From JANXZS01 sp963797255 (GTDB lineage: Bacteria > Acidobacteriota > Terriglobia > Terriglobales > Acidobacteriaceae), in NCBI GenBank assembly GCA_963797255.1, contig CAWCOV010000015.1, positions 186,001-250,000 of the forward strand: a stretch of DNA of 64,000 bases, read 5' to 3'. Positions 26,496 to 35,019 of the stretch are shown here, piece after piece. Below the pieces are notes generated by a model. It made no database searches, was not told the origin of the DNA, and worked only from the letters and a program-made list of their open reading frames with translations. Every line of letters starts with the position of its first letter. The stretch's first letter is position 1. Made by a program: the position numbers and the translations under genes.

Positions 26496-27947
26496 GTGGA
26501 AATTTTGATGGTTCTAGGCTTGCCACTGCTTGGCGCCGCATTATTAGCACTGTTCGGTGCACGCAGATTTGCTGCCGAACTGAATGCAGGAATGAGCCTG
26601 GCTACATTGGTAGCCGCCTCACTCTTGGTCCTGCGTGTTATTCGCTTCGGCCCTATGCTCTTCGGACGAGAACAATTCTTCGTCGATCCGTTCAATGTCT
26701 TCCTTGTCGCACTCACGGCCTTTGTCGGTTTCACTACCGCTCTGTTTTCTCGCCCCTACATGCGTATCGAAGAGCACCACGGGCGTTTGAACCCGCGGCG
26801 CTTGCGCCTCTATCACAGCATGTATCAACTTTTTATGTTCGCAATGCTTCTGGCGCTGCTGACTAACAACATGGGGCTACTTTGGGTGGCGATGGAAGCG
26901 GCGACGCTATCCACAGTCCTGCTTGTCTCGCTTTACCGGACACGGGCGAGCCTTGAAGCAGCCTGGAAATATTTCATCTTGTGCGGAGTCGGAATTGCTC
27001 AGGCATTGTTCGGCACGATCCTGCTTTACTTTGCCGCGGAGAAAATGCTTGGACGTCAGGGAATGACGGCGCTTTTGTGGACCCACCTCGATTCCGTGAA
27101 AGGACAGCTTGAGCCGAGAGTCCTGGGACTTGCCTTCGTCTTTCTTCTGGTTGGATATGGAACAAAAGTTGGGCTCGCTCCTCTGCATAACTGGCTTCCC
27201 GATGCCCATGCAGAAGGTCCCACGCCTGTCTCTGCTGTGCTTTCCGGTTTACTCCTGAATGTCGCACTTTACGCGGTCATTCGTTGTAAGGTGCTCGTCG
27301 AGGGTTCGATTGGTCACACTCTTCCAGGCCGAATGCTCATGACATTTGGGCTTTTGTCGGCAGTGCTCGGTGCATTCTTTATCTGGAGGCAGCGCGACAT
27401 CAAGCGGCTCTTCGGCTATTCCTCGATTGAACACATGGGCATTATCACTTTCGCATTTGGTCTTGGTGGACCAGTGGCTAATTTTGCTGCGCTGTTGCAC
27501 ATGACCGTTCACTCCCTTACGAAGTCGGCAATCTTCTTTACCGCGGGTCATGCTTCGCAAAAGGCTGGTACACAGCAAATGGATGGAATTAGAGGCTTGG
27601 TGACCACCAACCCCACGATTGGCTGGGGGCTTATGCTCGGGTCTCTCGCGATCCTCGGGATGCCACCATTCGGTGTCTTTGCAAGCGAATTTCTGATCCT
27701 TACGACGGCAATGAGAGAGCATCCCTGGACTACTCCGTTCTTACTCATTGCACTTGGAGTTGCCTTCGCCGGAATCTTCAGCCGCGTTCAGCCGATGGTC
27801 TTTGGCGAAAATGATGCGGCTCGCCTCCCACATTCTCCAGCACTCTTGCCCGTCTTCGTTCATTTGGCGATGGTGCTCACTCTGGGAGTCTACATGCCAC
27901 CGGCGCTCGCCGAATGGTATCGCGCAGCAGCGCGATTGATAGGGTGA
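26496..27947 (+). CDS. hyfF: HyfF/NuoN-type antiporter-like membrane subunit, GTG start
   Basis: A 483-residue second antiporter-like subunit. Helix-core motifs include WVAMEAATLSTVLLVSLYR, YGTKVGLAPLHNWLPDAHAE, DIKRLFGYSSIEHMG and HMTVHSLTKSAIFFTAGH, all NuoN/HyfF-like with the expected glutamate and lysine residues. The GTG at 26496 follows AAGGAGG by 5 bp and abuts the hyfE stop. With HyfB the complex has two potential proton-pumping modules. HyfD, present in E. coli Hyf, is missing here. Confidence 0.92.
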   Translation: MEILMVLGLPLLGAALLALFGARRFAAELNAGMSLATLVAASLLVLRVIRFGPMLFGREQFFVDPFNVFLVALTAFVGFTTALFSRPYMRIEEHHGRLNPRRLRLYHSMYQLFMFAMLLALLTNNMGLLWVAMEAATLSTVLLVSLYRTRASLEAAWKYFILCGVGIAQALFGTILLYFAAEKMLGRQGMTALLWTHLDSVKGQLEPRVLGLAFVFLLVGYGTKVGLAPLHNWLPDAHAEGPTPVSAVLSGLLLNVALYAVIRCKVLVEGSIGHTLPGRMLMTFGLLSAVLGAFFIWRQRDIKRLFGYSSIEHMGIITFAFGLGGPVANFAALLHMTVHSLTKSAIFFTAGHASQKAGTQQMDGIRGLVTTNPTIGWGLMLGSLAILGMPPFGVFASEFLILTTAMREHPWTTPFLLIALGVAFAGIFSRVQPMVFGENDAARLPHSPALLPVFVHLAMVLTLGVYMPPALAEWYRAAARLIG

Positions 27948-29500
27948 TGCAAATGACTCAAAGCCTCTTTGAACAAGCGATGAAAGAGCTTCCATCCAAC
28001 CTGATTTGTAAACGCGCCAAAGTTGGTGCTGTGCGGTGGCACAAGGACGCTCAGATGGTGCGCGCTGCGGGAGGGCTCCTCCTCACACTTTGGGGATCAG
28101 ACGATCGCGACCGTGATGGCCACTTTCGTATCTATGCCGCTTTCCTCCTCAAAGAAGGAGTCGTGGTACTTGAGCATGAGATGGAACATTGTAAGGAGCC
28201 AACCTATCCGAGTCTTGCCGAAATATTCCCATGCGCATTGCATTTGGAGCGCGCAGTTTATGATCTGCTTGGGATAATAAGCATCGAGCCAGACCATCGT
28301 GGCTGGCTGCGCCATAATGGCTGGCCAAAAGCAATTTTCCCACTGCGACGGGATTTCGATGGAAACCAACAGTTCGCAATCAACTCTCAGGCTTATTCGT
28401 TCGTTCAGGTAGAAGGCGATGGAGTCCATGAAATTGCAGTCGGGCCAGTCCACGCCGGCATCATTGAGCCTGGCCATTTTCGCTTCTCGGTAGTAGGTGA
28501 GAAGGTCCTTCGACTTGAAGAGCGGTTAGGTTATACACACAAAGGCGTCTCAAAACGATTTGAGCAAATGTCGCAAAAAGAAGGTCACCGACTTGCGGCA
28601 CGTATTTCCGGGGATTCTGCCGTTGCTTTCTCATGGGCCTACTGTGCCGCATTGGAAGCAATCACGCGGATCGACTGCCCGCCGCGTGCCGCGGCCCTGC
28701 GCGCGATCGCGCTGGAGCACGAGAGGTTGGCTAATCACCTCGGCGATTTGGGCGCGTTGGGGAATGACGCCGGCTTTGCTTTCGGCCTTACGCAATTTTC
28801 GCGCATGAAAGAGGATCTTCTACGGATCAACAAAGCCGCGTTTGGCGCGCGCTATTTGTTTGATTTCGTTCAGCCATGCGGCGTGGCGATTGATCTACCA
28901 GCAAACGCGTCTCGCTTGCTGCTGAATCATTACGTGGAGATGGAAAAGGGAATCTTCGGTCTACGCACCATATTTGATAACCATGCCGGTCTACAGGACC
29001 GCTTCCGCGAAGCAGGAATTTTGAAACAGGAACTGGCCGAAAAACTTGGCGCAATCGGTTTGGTCGGACGCGCTTCCGGAATTCCTTTGGATCTTCGTGT
29101 GGATCATCCGTGGCCACCCTACGAGCGGCTGAATGCGAAGGTAGTTACTCAATCCACAGGGGACGTTGCCGCACGAGTGCAGATCAGATTCGATGAACTT
29201 CTTGAATCTATTCGACTCTGCCGAATGCTTCTGGCAGATATGCCGTCGGGCCCACTGCAGGTTGAGTGTCCGCCCGCTGAAACGGACCAGCTTGGACTTG
29301 GCTTGATCGAGGGCTGGCGCGGACCGGTTGTAATCGCACTCGAAAGTGGCCCAAATGGGGCCATCCGCCGTTGCCACGCGCACGATCCTTCGTGGCAGAA
29401 TTGGCCCCTCCTCGAATACGCGATTCTCGGCAACATTGTGCCGGATTTTCCATTGATCAATAAGTCCTTCAATTTGTCTTATTGCGGACACGACGGGTGA
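27947..29500 (+). CDS. hyfG: HyfG-like large subunit (NuoC-NuoD fusion) lacking all [NiFe] cysteines
   Basis: A 517-residue fusion. The NuoC-like N-terminal part (about 1-150) has HLERAVYDLLGI and IFPLRRDF. The NuoD/hydrogenase large-subunit part starts at VGPVHAGIIEPGHFRF and continues with EERLGYTHKGVSKRFE. Where [NiFe] enzymes have RxCGxC this protein has RISGDS, both cysteines being serine. The C-terminal DPCxxC becomes FNLSYCGHD, also without the paired ligands. It therefore cannot hold a [NiFe] centre. Such large subunits define energy-converting hydrogenase-related (Ehr) complexes, whose substrate is unknown. ATG 27947 overlaps the hyfF stop; ATG 27953 is an alternative. Confidence 0.92.
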   Translation: MQMTQSLFEQAMKELPSNLICKRAKVGAVRWHKDAQMVRAAGGLLLTLWGSDDRDRDGHFRIYAAFLLKEGVVVLEHEMEHCKEPTYPSLAEIFPCALHLERAVYDLLGIISIEPDHRGWLRHNGWPKAIFPLRRDFDGNQQFAINSQAYSFVQVEGDGVHEIAVGPVHAGIIEPGHFRFSVVGEKVLRLEERLGYTHKGVSKRFEQMSQKEGHRLAARISGDSAVAFSWAYCAALEAITRIDCPPRAAALRAIALEHERLANHLGDLGALGNDAGFAFGLTQFSRMKEDLLRINKAAFGARYLFDFVQPCGVAIDLPANASRLLLNHYVEMEKGIFGLRTIFDNHAGLQDRFREAGILKQELAEKLGAIGLVGRASGIPLDLRVDHPWPPYERLNAKVVTQSTGDVAARVQIRFDELLESIRLCRMLLADMPSGPLQVECPPAETDQLGLGLIEGWRGPVVIALESGPNGAIRRCHAHDPSWQNWPLLEYAILGNIVPDFPLINKSFNLSYCGHDG

Positions 29501-29507
29501 ACTCAGT

Positions 29508-30026
29508 ATGATCAACACGCTTAGGCGCATGATAAAGACGGGAATCTTGACCGAACCCATTCCGACTGCGGTCCCAACTTCACCTCCGGTTGAAGATCTG
29601 CAAAAGGATTTAAGGAATATCCTGGGCCGCGCTCTCTGCATTCGTCATATCGATGCTGGCTCTTGTAATGGTTGCGAACTTGAGATTCAGGCTCTAAATA
29701 ATCCCTATTACAACCTTGAAGGCATAGGCATTAAGTTCGTTGCGAGCCCAAGACATGCGGATCTCCTGCTGGTAACCGGTCCGGTATCGGTGAACATGGA
29801 AGAAGCCTTGAAGCGTACTCTCAATGCTGTACCGGATCCGAAACTAGTCGTTGCTGTGGGAGATTGCGGCACTTGCGGCGGGTTGTTCGGAAAAAACTAC
29901 GCGAGTCGCGGCGCCATTGCGAACGTAATTCCCGTGCACCACACGGTCGCGGGTTGTCCTCCCGATCCCTGGGCGATACTGCGGGGTATCCTGGAAGCAG
30001 TTCGTTCCGCAATTATGGAGCCCTGA
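29508..30026 (+). CDS. hyfI: HyfI/NuoB-like [4Fe-4S] small subunit
   Basis: A 172-residue NuoB-type subunit. The four ligands of the N2-like cluster are present: two cysteines in AGSCNGCELEI, one in GDCGTCGGLFG and one in VAGCPPDP. It is shorter than E. coli HyfI (about 250) and lacks the extra C-terminal extension. It starts 7 bp after the large subunit and is the last gene of the set. No HyfA or HyfH ferredoxin-like subunit follows, so this is the only iron-sulphur cluster encoded at the locus. Confidence 0.94.
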   Translation: MINTLRRMIKTGILTEPIPTAVPTSPPVEDLQKDLRNILGRALCIRHIDAGSCNGCELEIQALNNPYYNLEGIGIKFVASPRHADLLLVTGPVSVNMEEALKRTLNAVPDPKLVVAVGDCGTCGGLFGKNYASRGAIANVIPVHHTVAGCPPDPWAILRGILEAVRSAIMEP

Positions 30027-30077
30027 TTTCTCTTTCCGCTCTAGAGTACCTACCAGAAGCGTCGACGCAGGATCTCT

Positions 30078-32498
30078 TTATTGCGTCGCACGCCCTTCCA
30101 ATTGAAGAGACGCAGCTTGAGCAAGTCGAATTGTGAGTAGCCCGTTGGACACACTGAACGACGTGCCAGCAATATCTGGCTTCTCACCGTTTTCGTTCCA
30201 TAACGAATGCCACACTACATTTTTCCACTGCGATGGCAACCGCAATGTCGTTATTCTGCCCATATCGGCGTCGTCACGCAATCCCTCCTCAAGATTGGCG
30301 GCCAATATGTGCAGCGTGCCGTCCTGAGTGCGCCAAGCGCTTACGTTTATCGTTTGCTCAAGATCGATACGTGTCGCATGAAGCACTTCAGGAGTGTCCA
30401 GCAGCAGATTGATGGCCCCCGCCGTCAGCGCATATGGCGCCGCACTGCCACCCCAGGTCTCCTTAAGCGGCTTGTCCCATACATCCATAAAATCGGGAGG
30501 ATCCCAGCTCAGGATGCGTTTCCCGGCTTGTTTATTCAGAACGAGCACCGGACTGTTTTCGACAGAGTACAAAGTCTCTCCATCCTTGCCGGTCATGGTC
30601 TGACTGAGGCTTTGGCGGACCGGAAACTGCTGCGGAAGATTGCTCACTAGTTTGATGCTCGCTGCAGACGCGGTTCCTTTCAGGATTGTCGTAGGCGGCC
30701 TTATCTGGGGTCCCGCAATCAGTCCTGCGAACTTCTGGAGGGTCTCGTCTACACCCCCAACTGGGCTTCCAAAGATCGCGGTCGGATGCCCCTGATTCAC
30801 GACTCGGGTAACAGTCTGCAGCTCTTCCTTTGAAAGGTGCGAGGGCGTGCCAAGAATGTACAAATCCGCTTGGATTTCCGACAACCACTCGATCCGTGTT
30901 GATGAGAGCACTGGAATCGGCCACTTAATGATAGAGCCTGTCTGCTCATCGAGCCATTCCTTTACGTCGGCGTGTGGCTGAGCGTGTTCGGCCTGCCACT
31001 GCATTGCCCTGCGCGAGTAAACGAGCAGAGGCCCGAAGACTTCCGAGGTTTCACGAGCATCCCGCACAGCAGCGTTGATGTTTGTCTTGAGGAAGTTGAC
31101 ATCATTCTCCGTCAATAGATTCTTACCCTGGTTCGCCCATGAAATATAAGACCCGAGGGGAACCTCGATGCCGTGTGGAGACTTCACCGAAGCGTGCGAA
31201 TACGCCCAGATGCCCCATCGCAGGCGGTCCGGGACGCTATGAAGAACATCCCATGATTCCCATGCATCGAAAGTCTCTATCAAAGGATAATGCCGAACGT
31301 GAGTGCCTGAGAGGATTGCTGCGTGCATTAGCGTTGAAGTGAGTTGATAGGTCCATCCAAGCGTCGGCACGTTCCAAAAAGCATTGTGACGGACACCAAC
31401 TTCATTCCATGCTCCGGCCCAGGTTTGATCGACAAATATATCCAAAAAGCCTTCTCGTGCGATTCGCTCAAGATCCAGGCCATTACTGCGCCAGTCTCCC
31501 ACAGCACTAGCAGCGTTTGAGTACATCATGACAAGGGCTTGTGGATTGGATGTTTTTGTCTCCCTAATCAGGGCGGAGACATTTTCAGTTGCCTCCGAAA
31601 TCAATTCCGGTGATGGCGCAACCGCTCCCCATGGTCCCGCCCGGTCATACGGCACGGGCATTCCGAAAGAATCCCGAAGCATAATTGCGTCGAGCCCCAC
31701 GGTTCGAGAGAGGTTCCCCCATTGTTGGCCAAAAACGCTGTGCGCTGTAGATCCTTCCTGGATTCCCTTCGGAAATGCCCCAAGCGTCGTGGAGTCGTGA
31801 TGCAATTTTGCCCCAGGATTGAAGTAAGTTCCATGGTTGAAGTTCAGCGAAGAATCCAGGGTCCAGTGTGTGAATGCTTCGTCATGTTTCTTTGCCCAGG
31901 GAGCAATTTCACCGTAGGCATCATTCCACGCATACACCAGACTTCCGACCTTAAAATGATCGATTCCTCGTTGCTTTGCTTTCTCACGCAAAGCATTGTT
32001 CAAGGTGCGCAACTGACCATACGTCCACGTTCCATATCCTTGGCGAGGAATCATTATCTTGTTAGCGAAGCGCTCCTTCCACTCTCGTTGACGATCGGCA
32101 GTTGTGCCCGCAAGCGGAGCGTTCTCCCGTACCCAAGGTTGCTGTCCGGTGCCTGAAGGGAGCGTAATCCGCTGGTTGAGATCGCCCGACCACTCCATGA
32201 TGTAGCCGACAGTCCAGCCAACGTTCAGAACCACTCCACGGTCACCAGCGATTCCGTCAAACAAGGGAAAGAAGCGGTTCCAGAAATGATCAACCGAGCC
32301 AGGTATGTCGGTCGAATCGAACCAGTAGAGGTCGATTTCCATCCAACGATCGCCTGGAACTCTAGAAACAGCTTGGCCCTGTGCCGATGTCTCGTTGTTA
32401 CTCTGCGCATAGACAATGGAGGAGAACGTTAAGGTCGTTGCTAGCGTTGCAAGGCAAATAAAGCGGCTCAATGGCCTGCGGTAAAGGACTTTCAACAT
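30078..32498 (-). CDS. exported glycosidase-like protein of unknown family
   Basis: An 806-residue secreted protein with a signal peptide ending near SSIVYAQS (about residue 32). The first 450 residues look like a beta/alpha barrel of the GH clan-A type: WMEIDLYWFD, VLNVGWTVGYIMEW, LGLDAIMLRDSFG-like strand ends and DIFVDQTWAGAWNEV. Residues about 520-640 resemble a class I amidotransferase-like fold (DLYILGTPSHLSKEEL, PTAIFGSPVGG) as in the trimerisation domain of GH42 enzymes, followed by a beta-rich tail. I could not assign catalytic residues or a family with confidence. It converges with the hyf-like genes, 51 bp apart. A small IR (CGACGCA 30063-30069, TGCGTCG 30082-30088) overlaps its end. 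Confidence 0.75.
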   Translation of the reverse strand: MLKVLYRRPLSRFICLATLATTLTFSSIVYAQSNNETSAQGQAVSRVPGDRWMEIDLYWFDSTDIPGSVDHFWNRFFPLFDGIAGDRGVVLNVGWTVGYIMEWSGDLNQRITLPSGTGQQPWVRENAPLAGTTADRQREWKERFANKIMIPRQGYGTWTYGQLRTLNNALREKAKQRGIDHFKVGSLVYAWNDAYGEIAPWAKKHDEAFTHWTLDSSLNFNHGTYFNPGAKLHHDSTTLGAFPKGIQEGSTAHSVFGQQWGNLSRTVGLDAIMLRDSFGMPVPYDRAGPWGAVAPSPELISEATENVSALIRETKTSNPQALVMMYSNAASAVGDWRSNGLDLERIAREGFLDIFVDQTWAGAWNEVGVRHNAFWNVPTLGWTYQLTSTLMHAAILSGTHVRHYPLIETFDAWESWDVLHSVPDRLRWGIWAYSHASVKSPHGIEVPLGSYISWANQGKNLLTENDVNFLKTNINAAVRDARETSEVFGPLLVYSRRAMQWQAEHAQPHADVKEWLDEQTGSIIKWPIPVLSSTRIEWLSEIQADLYILGTPSHLSKEELQTVTRVVNQGHPTAIFGSPVGGVDETLQKFAGLIAGPQIRPPTTILKGTASAASIKLVSNLPQQFPVRQSLSQTMTGKDGETLYSVENSPVLVLNKQAGKRILSWDPPDFMDVWDKPLKETWGGSAAPYALTAGAINLLLDTPEVLHATRIDLEQTINVSAWRTQDGTLHILAANLEEGLRDDADMGRITTLRLPSQWKNVVWHSLWNENGEKPDIAGTSFSVSNGLLTIRLAQAASLQLEGRATQ

Positions 32499-32791
32499 GA
32501 TGAAGTCATAATATAGCCGGCTTGAATTGCGGGCATCCGAGATCGAAATCGAGCACCTTAAAATCGAGCTGTTGTCACGGGTTTTGGTGAATACACCTGT
32601 AGCACATCTCGAGGACGGGAAACCCCTCGAGGTAGCCGTCGGAGTTTCCCGAGGCTATCGTCACGAGCATGGAGTGAAATTGAAACGCCCGCCCAATATG
32701 CTGACCGGCACACCCGCAAAATTCGAAGCAAATATCTGGGCGAGTATTTCTCATATCTCATTCGCTTAGCGTTCAACTCTTATGGAATTTG
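32499..32791. other. intergenic region with one hairpin
   Basis: I see no convincing gene here. CTCGAGG (32608-32614) pairs with CCTCGAG (32625-32631) around a 10-nt loop and could end transcription of the minus-strand protease gene. The promoter of the 806-residue secreted protein should lie near 32500-32560. Confidence 0.4.
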
Positions 32792-34846
32792 TCATGCGCG
32801 CATGAAGGGCTGGCCACCTAGGCTTCGCCACGAAACAGTTCCAGAAACCACAGTACCCAGCCACCAACTGCCGGACTCCTGATCCTGAACCAGCAATCCA
32901 TCCTGCCACGACTGCTCGAAAGTCCCGCGCACTTGAATCGGAGAAGTGAATAGTGCAGGAGAAGCACCCGTGGAGCCCAAGCCCACATCGTTCCACACCA
33001 ACTGGCGGTTGGCGTCCAACGTTCCTAAGCGCCACATGGAGTCCAGTGGTGAGAGAGACAGAATTCCTACTTCGGATAGGGTGAATCGGCCGCCGTATAA
33101 CGGGCGCCCATCCGCAAGGTTTCCAAACGGCGCGGAATTGCCGACCACAGTCCACACGAGCCGCCCGTTTGTCATCACGCCCAGGTGCCAAGTCATATCC
33201 AAAGGCGTGTACATCAGGATGTCTGCCTGATATACGCCGCGAAAGTAACCGGTAAAGAATTTGGCGCCGGGGAGCGCCCCGAAAGCAGGAGTGGTGGCGA
33301 CAAGACGCCAAACCCATGTGCCGGTGGCGAGGCTTCCTAGCCACCAGTTATGGTCACCAGGGTAATAAAAAAGGAATACATGTTCCGCCGTACCATCGAA
33401 GTCGTCCATCAGCATCGGGCGGCCATCCGTCGTAATCGGGCCAAACCCGGTCGTGTTGCCCACGTTACTCCATGTCAGTTGGTTGTTCGCGAGTGTACCC
33501 AACCACCAGTTTCCATCCCCCGGGTAATGGAAGAGTACTTGTTCGCGATCGAGCTTCGAGAAATATCCCTTCCAGAATGGCCTTCCGTCTGCAAGATCGC
33601 CGAACCCGGCTGTGTTTCCGACCGTTGTCAGCGTGACTGGACCCGTAGCCGCGAAGTGGCCGCTGCTCCAGTTCATGGTGACGGAATCGTACACGAGCAA
33701 TGTGGATTCCCAACTTCCGGTGAAACTCCCAGCGAAAGTCTTTGGCCTGCGTAGCGTCGGCTCGCCGGACAACGACATTCCGGCGCTCCACTGGAATGAG
33801 GCGCCGATATTCGTTCCTAAGTAAAGCAGGTCTGAGGCTGCATCGTAGACTGCTACGTCATCGAGCGAACCCCCGCGAAACCGGTCTGCCCATATCTCGA
33901 AGCGGTAATCGTCGGGCAACAGCACATTCGTCAGCCCCCAGAATGGGCTGCCGAAATTGAACCCAAGGAATGGGGAATCGCCATCGATGCCACATTCACC
34001 GTAGCCGATGCGGGCAAAGCCGCCATCGGCCCAGCCGGTACCCCAACTATTTTTGAGGATCCAGCAGGAATTATTGTCGTCGTAGCCGATGATCAGCACG
34101 CAATGGCCACCGAGGTACTTCGATGTACCGTCATATCGATAGACCTGGCCGCCCCCGAAATCCTGAAAATCCTTGTACACGTCCAGGCAAGCAGCCATGG
34201 GGCCAGTGGATGAGAGGTAGTTCTTGCGCGACTCACGGTTGTAGAAAACCGTGTTGTTGGCGGTCTTGATGGCGAGAGCAATTCGCCCGGCGGCAGGTAA
34301 TGCGTTAATGACAGTGGTTTCACTTGCATTGCTCGGATACGGCAACTCGCGCTCGAGCGGCACGCCATCCGTCATCACACGGTTTATGGCTGAATTGGTA
34401 AACCAGCCGTCTTTGCAGGAGCCGCCGCCCTCAAACAGGTCAGCCTCCGATAGATCCACCCACATATGGTTTTCGACACGCACCATTGATTCCAACAACG
34501 CGGTGACGCCGAAAGCGACACAGGATCCACATTGCATCTGGTTACGGATAACCGTGACGCAATTGCGGCCGTTGAAATTTCGCCAGTCAACGCTGGAGGG
34601 ACGCGTATCGCTCAGCGGGCTGGGCCGCAGCGGCTTCGGTTCCACAATTATCGGGGGATTGCCGGGGAAAGGCACTATGCCGGGTGGGGGATAGTAGTCC
34701 GGCAAATTCAATACGAAACTCGGCATTTGCTCGCGGAATGTCTCCGGGTTGATGCCCAACCCATGAGGTTGCGGACGAAACTTCGGTCGCCGCAGATCAC
34801 GCAACGGCAATAAGATTTTTTCAGGTGTCTCTTTAGGGGAAGGCAT
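32792..34846 (-). CDS. papain-family (C1) cysteine protease with propeller-like C-terminal repeats
   Basis: A 684-residue protein from the ATG at 34846 behind GAGAGG. Residues about 85-330 form a C1A papain fold. Q103 and C109 are in NQMQCGSC, the histidine in LGGHCVLIIGYDD and the asparagine in LKNSWGTGWADGG. The proline-rich N-terminus (about 50-80) is not a signal peptide and may be a pro-region. From about 370 there are six or seven 45-50-residue repeats of the pattern WWLGTL...LxWxxVGNTxxFGxLxDGRP, likely a beta-propeller or FG-GAP-like binding module. It follows another papain-like gene (173 bp), suggesting a functional pair. Confidence 0.88.
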   Translation of the reverse strand: MPSPKETPEKILLPLRDLRRPKFRPQPHGLGINPETFREQMPSFVLNLPDYYPPPGIVPFPGNPPIIVEPKPLRPSPLSDTRPSSVDWRNFNGRNCVTVIRNQMQCGSCVAFGVTALLESMVRVENHMWVDLSEADLFEGGGSCKDGWFTNSAINRVMTDGVPLERELPYPSNASETTVINALPAAGRIALAIKTANNTVFYNRESRKNYLSSTGPMAACLDVYKDFQDFGGGQVYRYDGTSKYLGGHCVLIIGYDDNNSCWILKNSWGTGWADGGFARIGYGECGIDGDSPFLGFNFGSPFWGLTNVLLPDDYRFEIWADRFRGGSLDDVAVYDAASDLLYLGTNIGASFQWSAGMSLSGEPTLRRPKTFAGSFTGSWESTLLVYDSVTMNWSSGHFAATGPVTLTTVGNTAGFGDLADGRPFWKGYFSKLDREQVLFHYPGDGNWWLGTLANNQLTWSNVGNTTGFGPITTDGRPMLMDDFDGTAEHVFLFYYPGDHNWWLGSLATGTWVWRLVATTPAFGALPGAKFFTGYFRGVYQADILMYTPLDMTWHLGVMTNGRLVWTVVGNSAPFGNLADGRPLYGGRFTLSEVGILSLSPLDSMWRLGTLDANRQLVWNDVGLGSTGASPALFTSPIQVRGTFEQSWQDGLLVQDQESGSWWLGTVVSGTVSWRSLGGQPFMRA

Positions 34847-35019
34847 AACACCTCTCTCGTTTTGCCGGAGAAGTATAGTCAAAATAAAACGAGTACTCCC
34901 ACTAAAAAGCGCTTCAGGCGGGCTACTTTCGACTTCTTCCCAAGGAATGAGCGGCTTGACTGCTATGTAACACTGCATTGGGTGAACAGTCACCGGCCGG
35001 TCGAGACTTTGATAGCCGC

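Noticed and set aside
22829..30026. Formate hydrogenlyase or group 4 [NiFe] hydrogenase
   Set aside because: The large subunit lacks all four metal-binding cysteines and the locus has no formate dehydrogenase, ferredoxin subunits or maturation genes.
32527..32769. Plus-strand 80-codon frame between the secreted protein and the protease genes
   Set aside because: No recognisable motif and no ribosome site. It crosses a hairpin that fits an intergenic role better.
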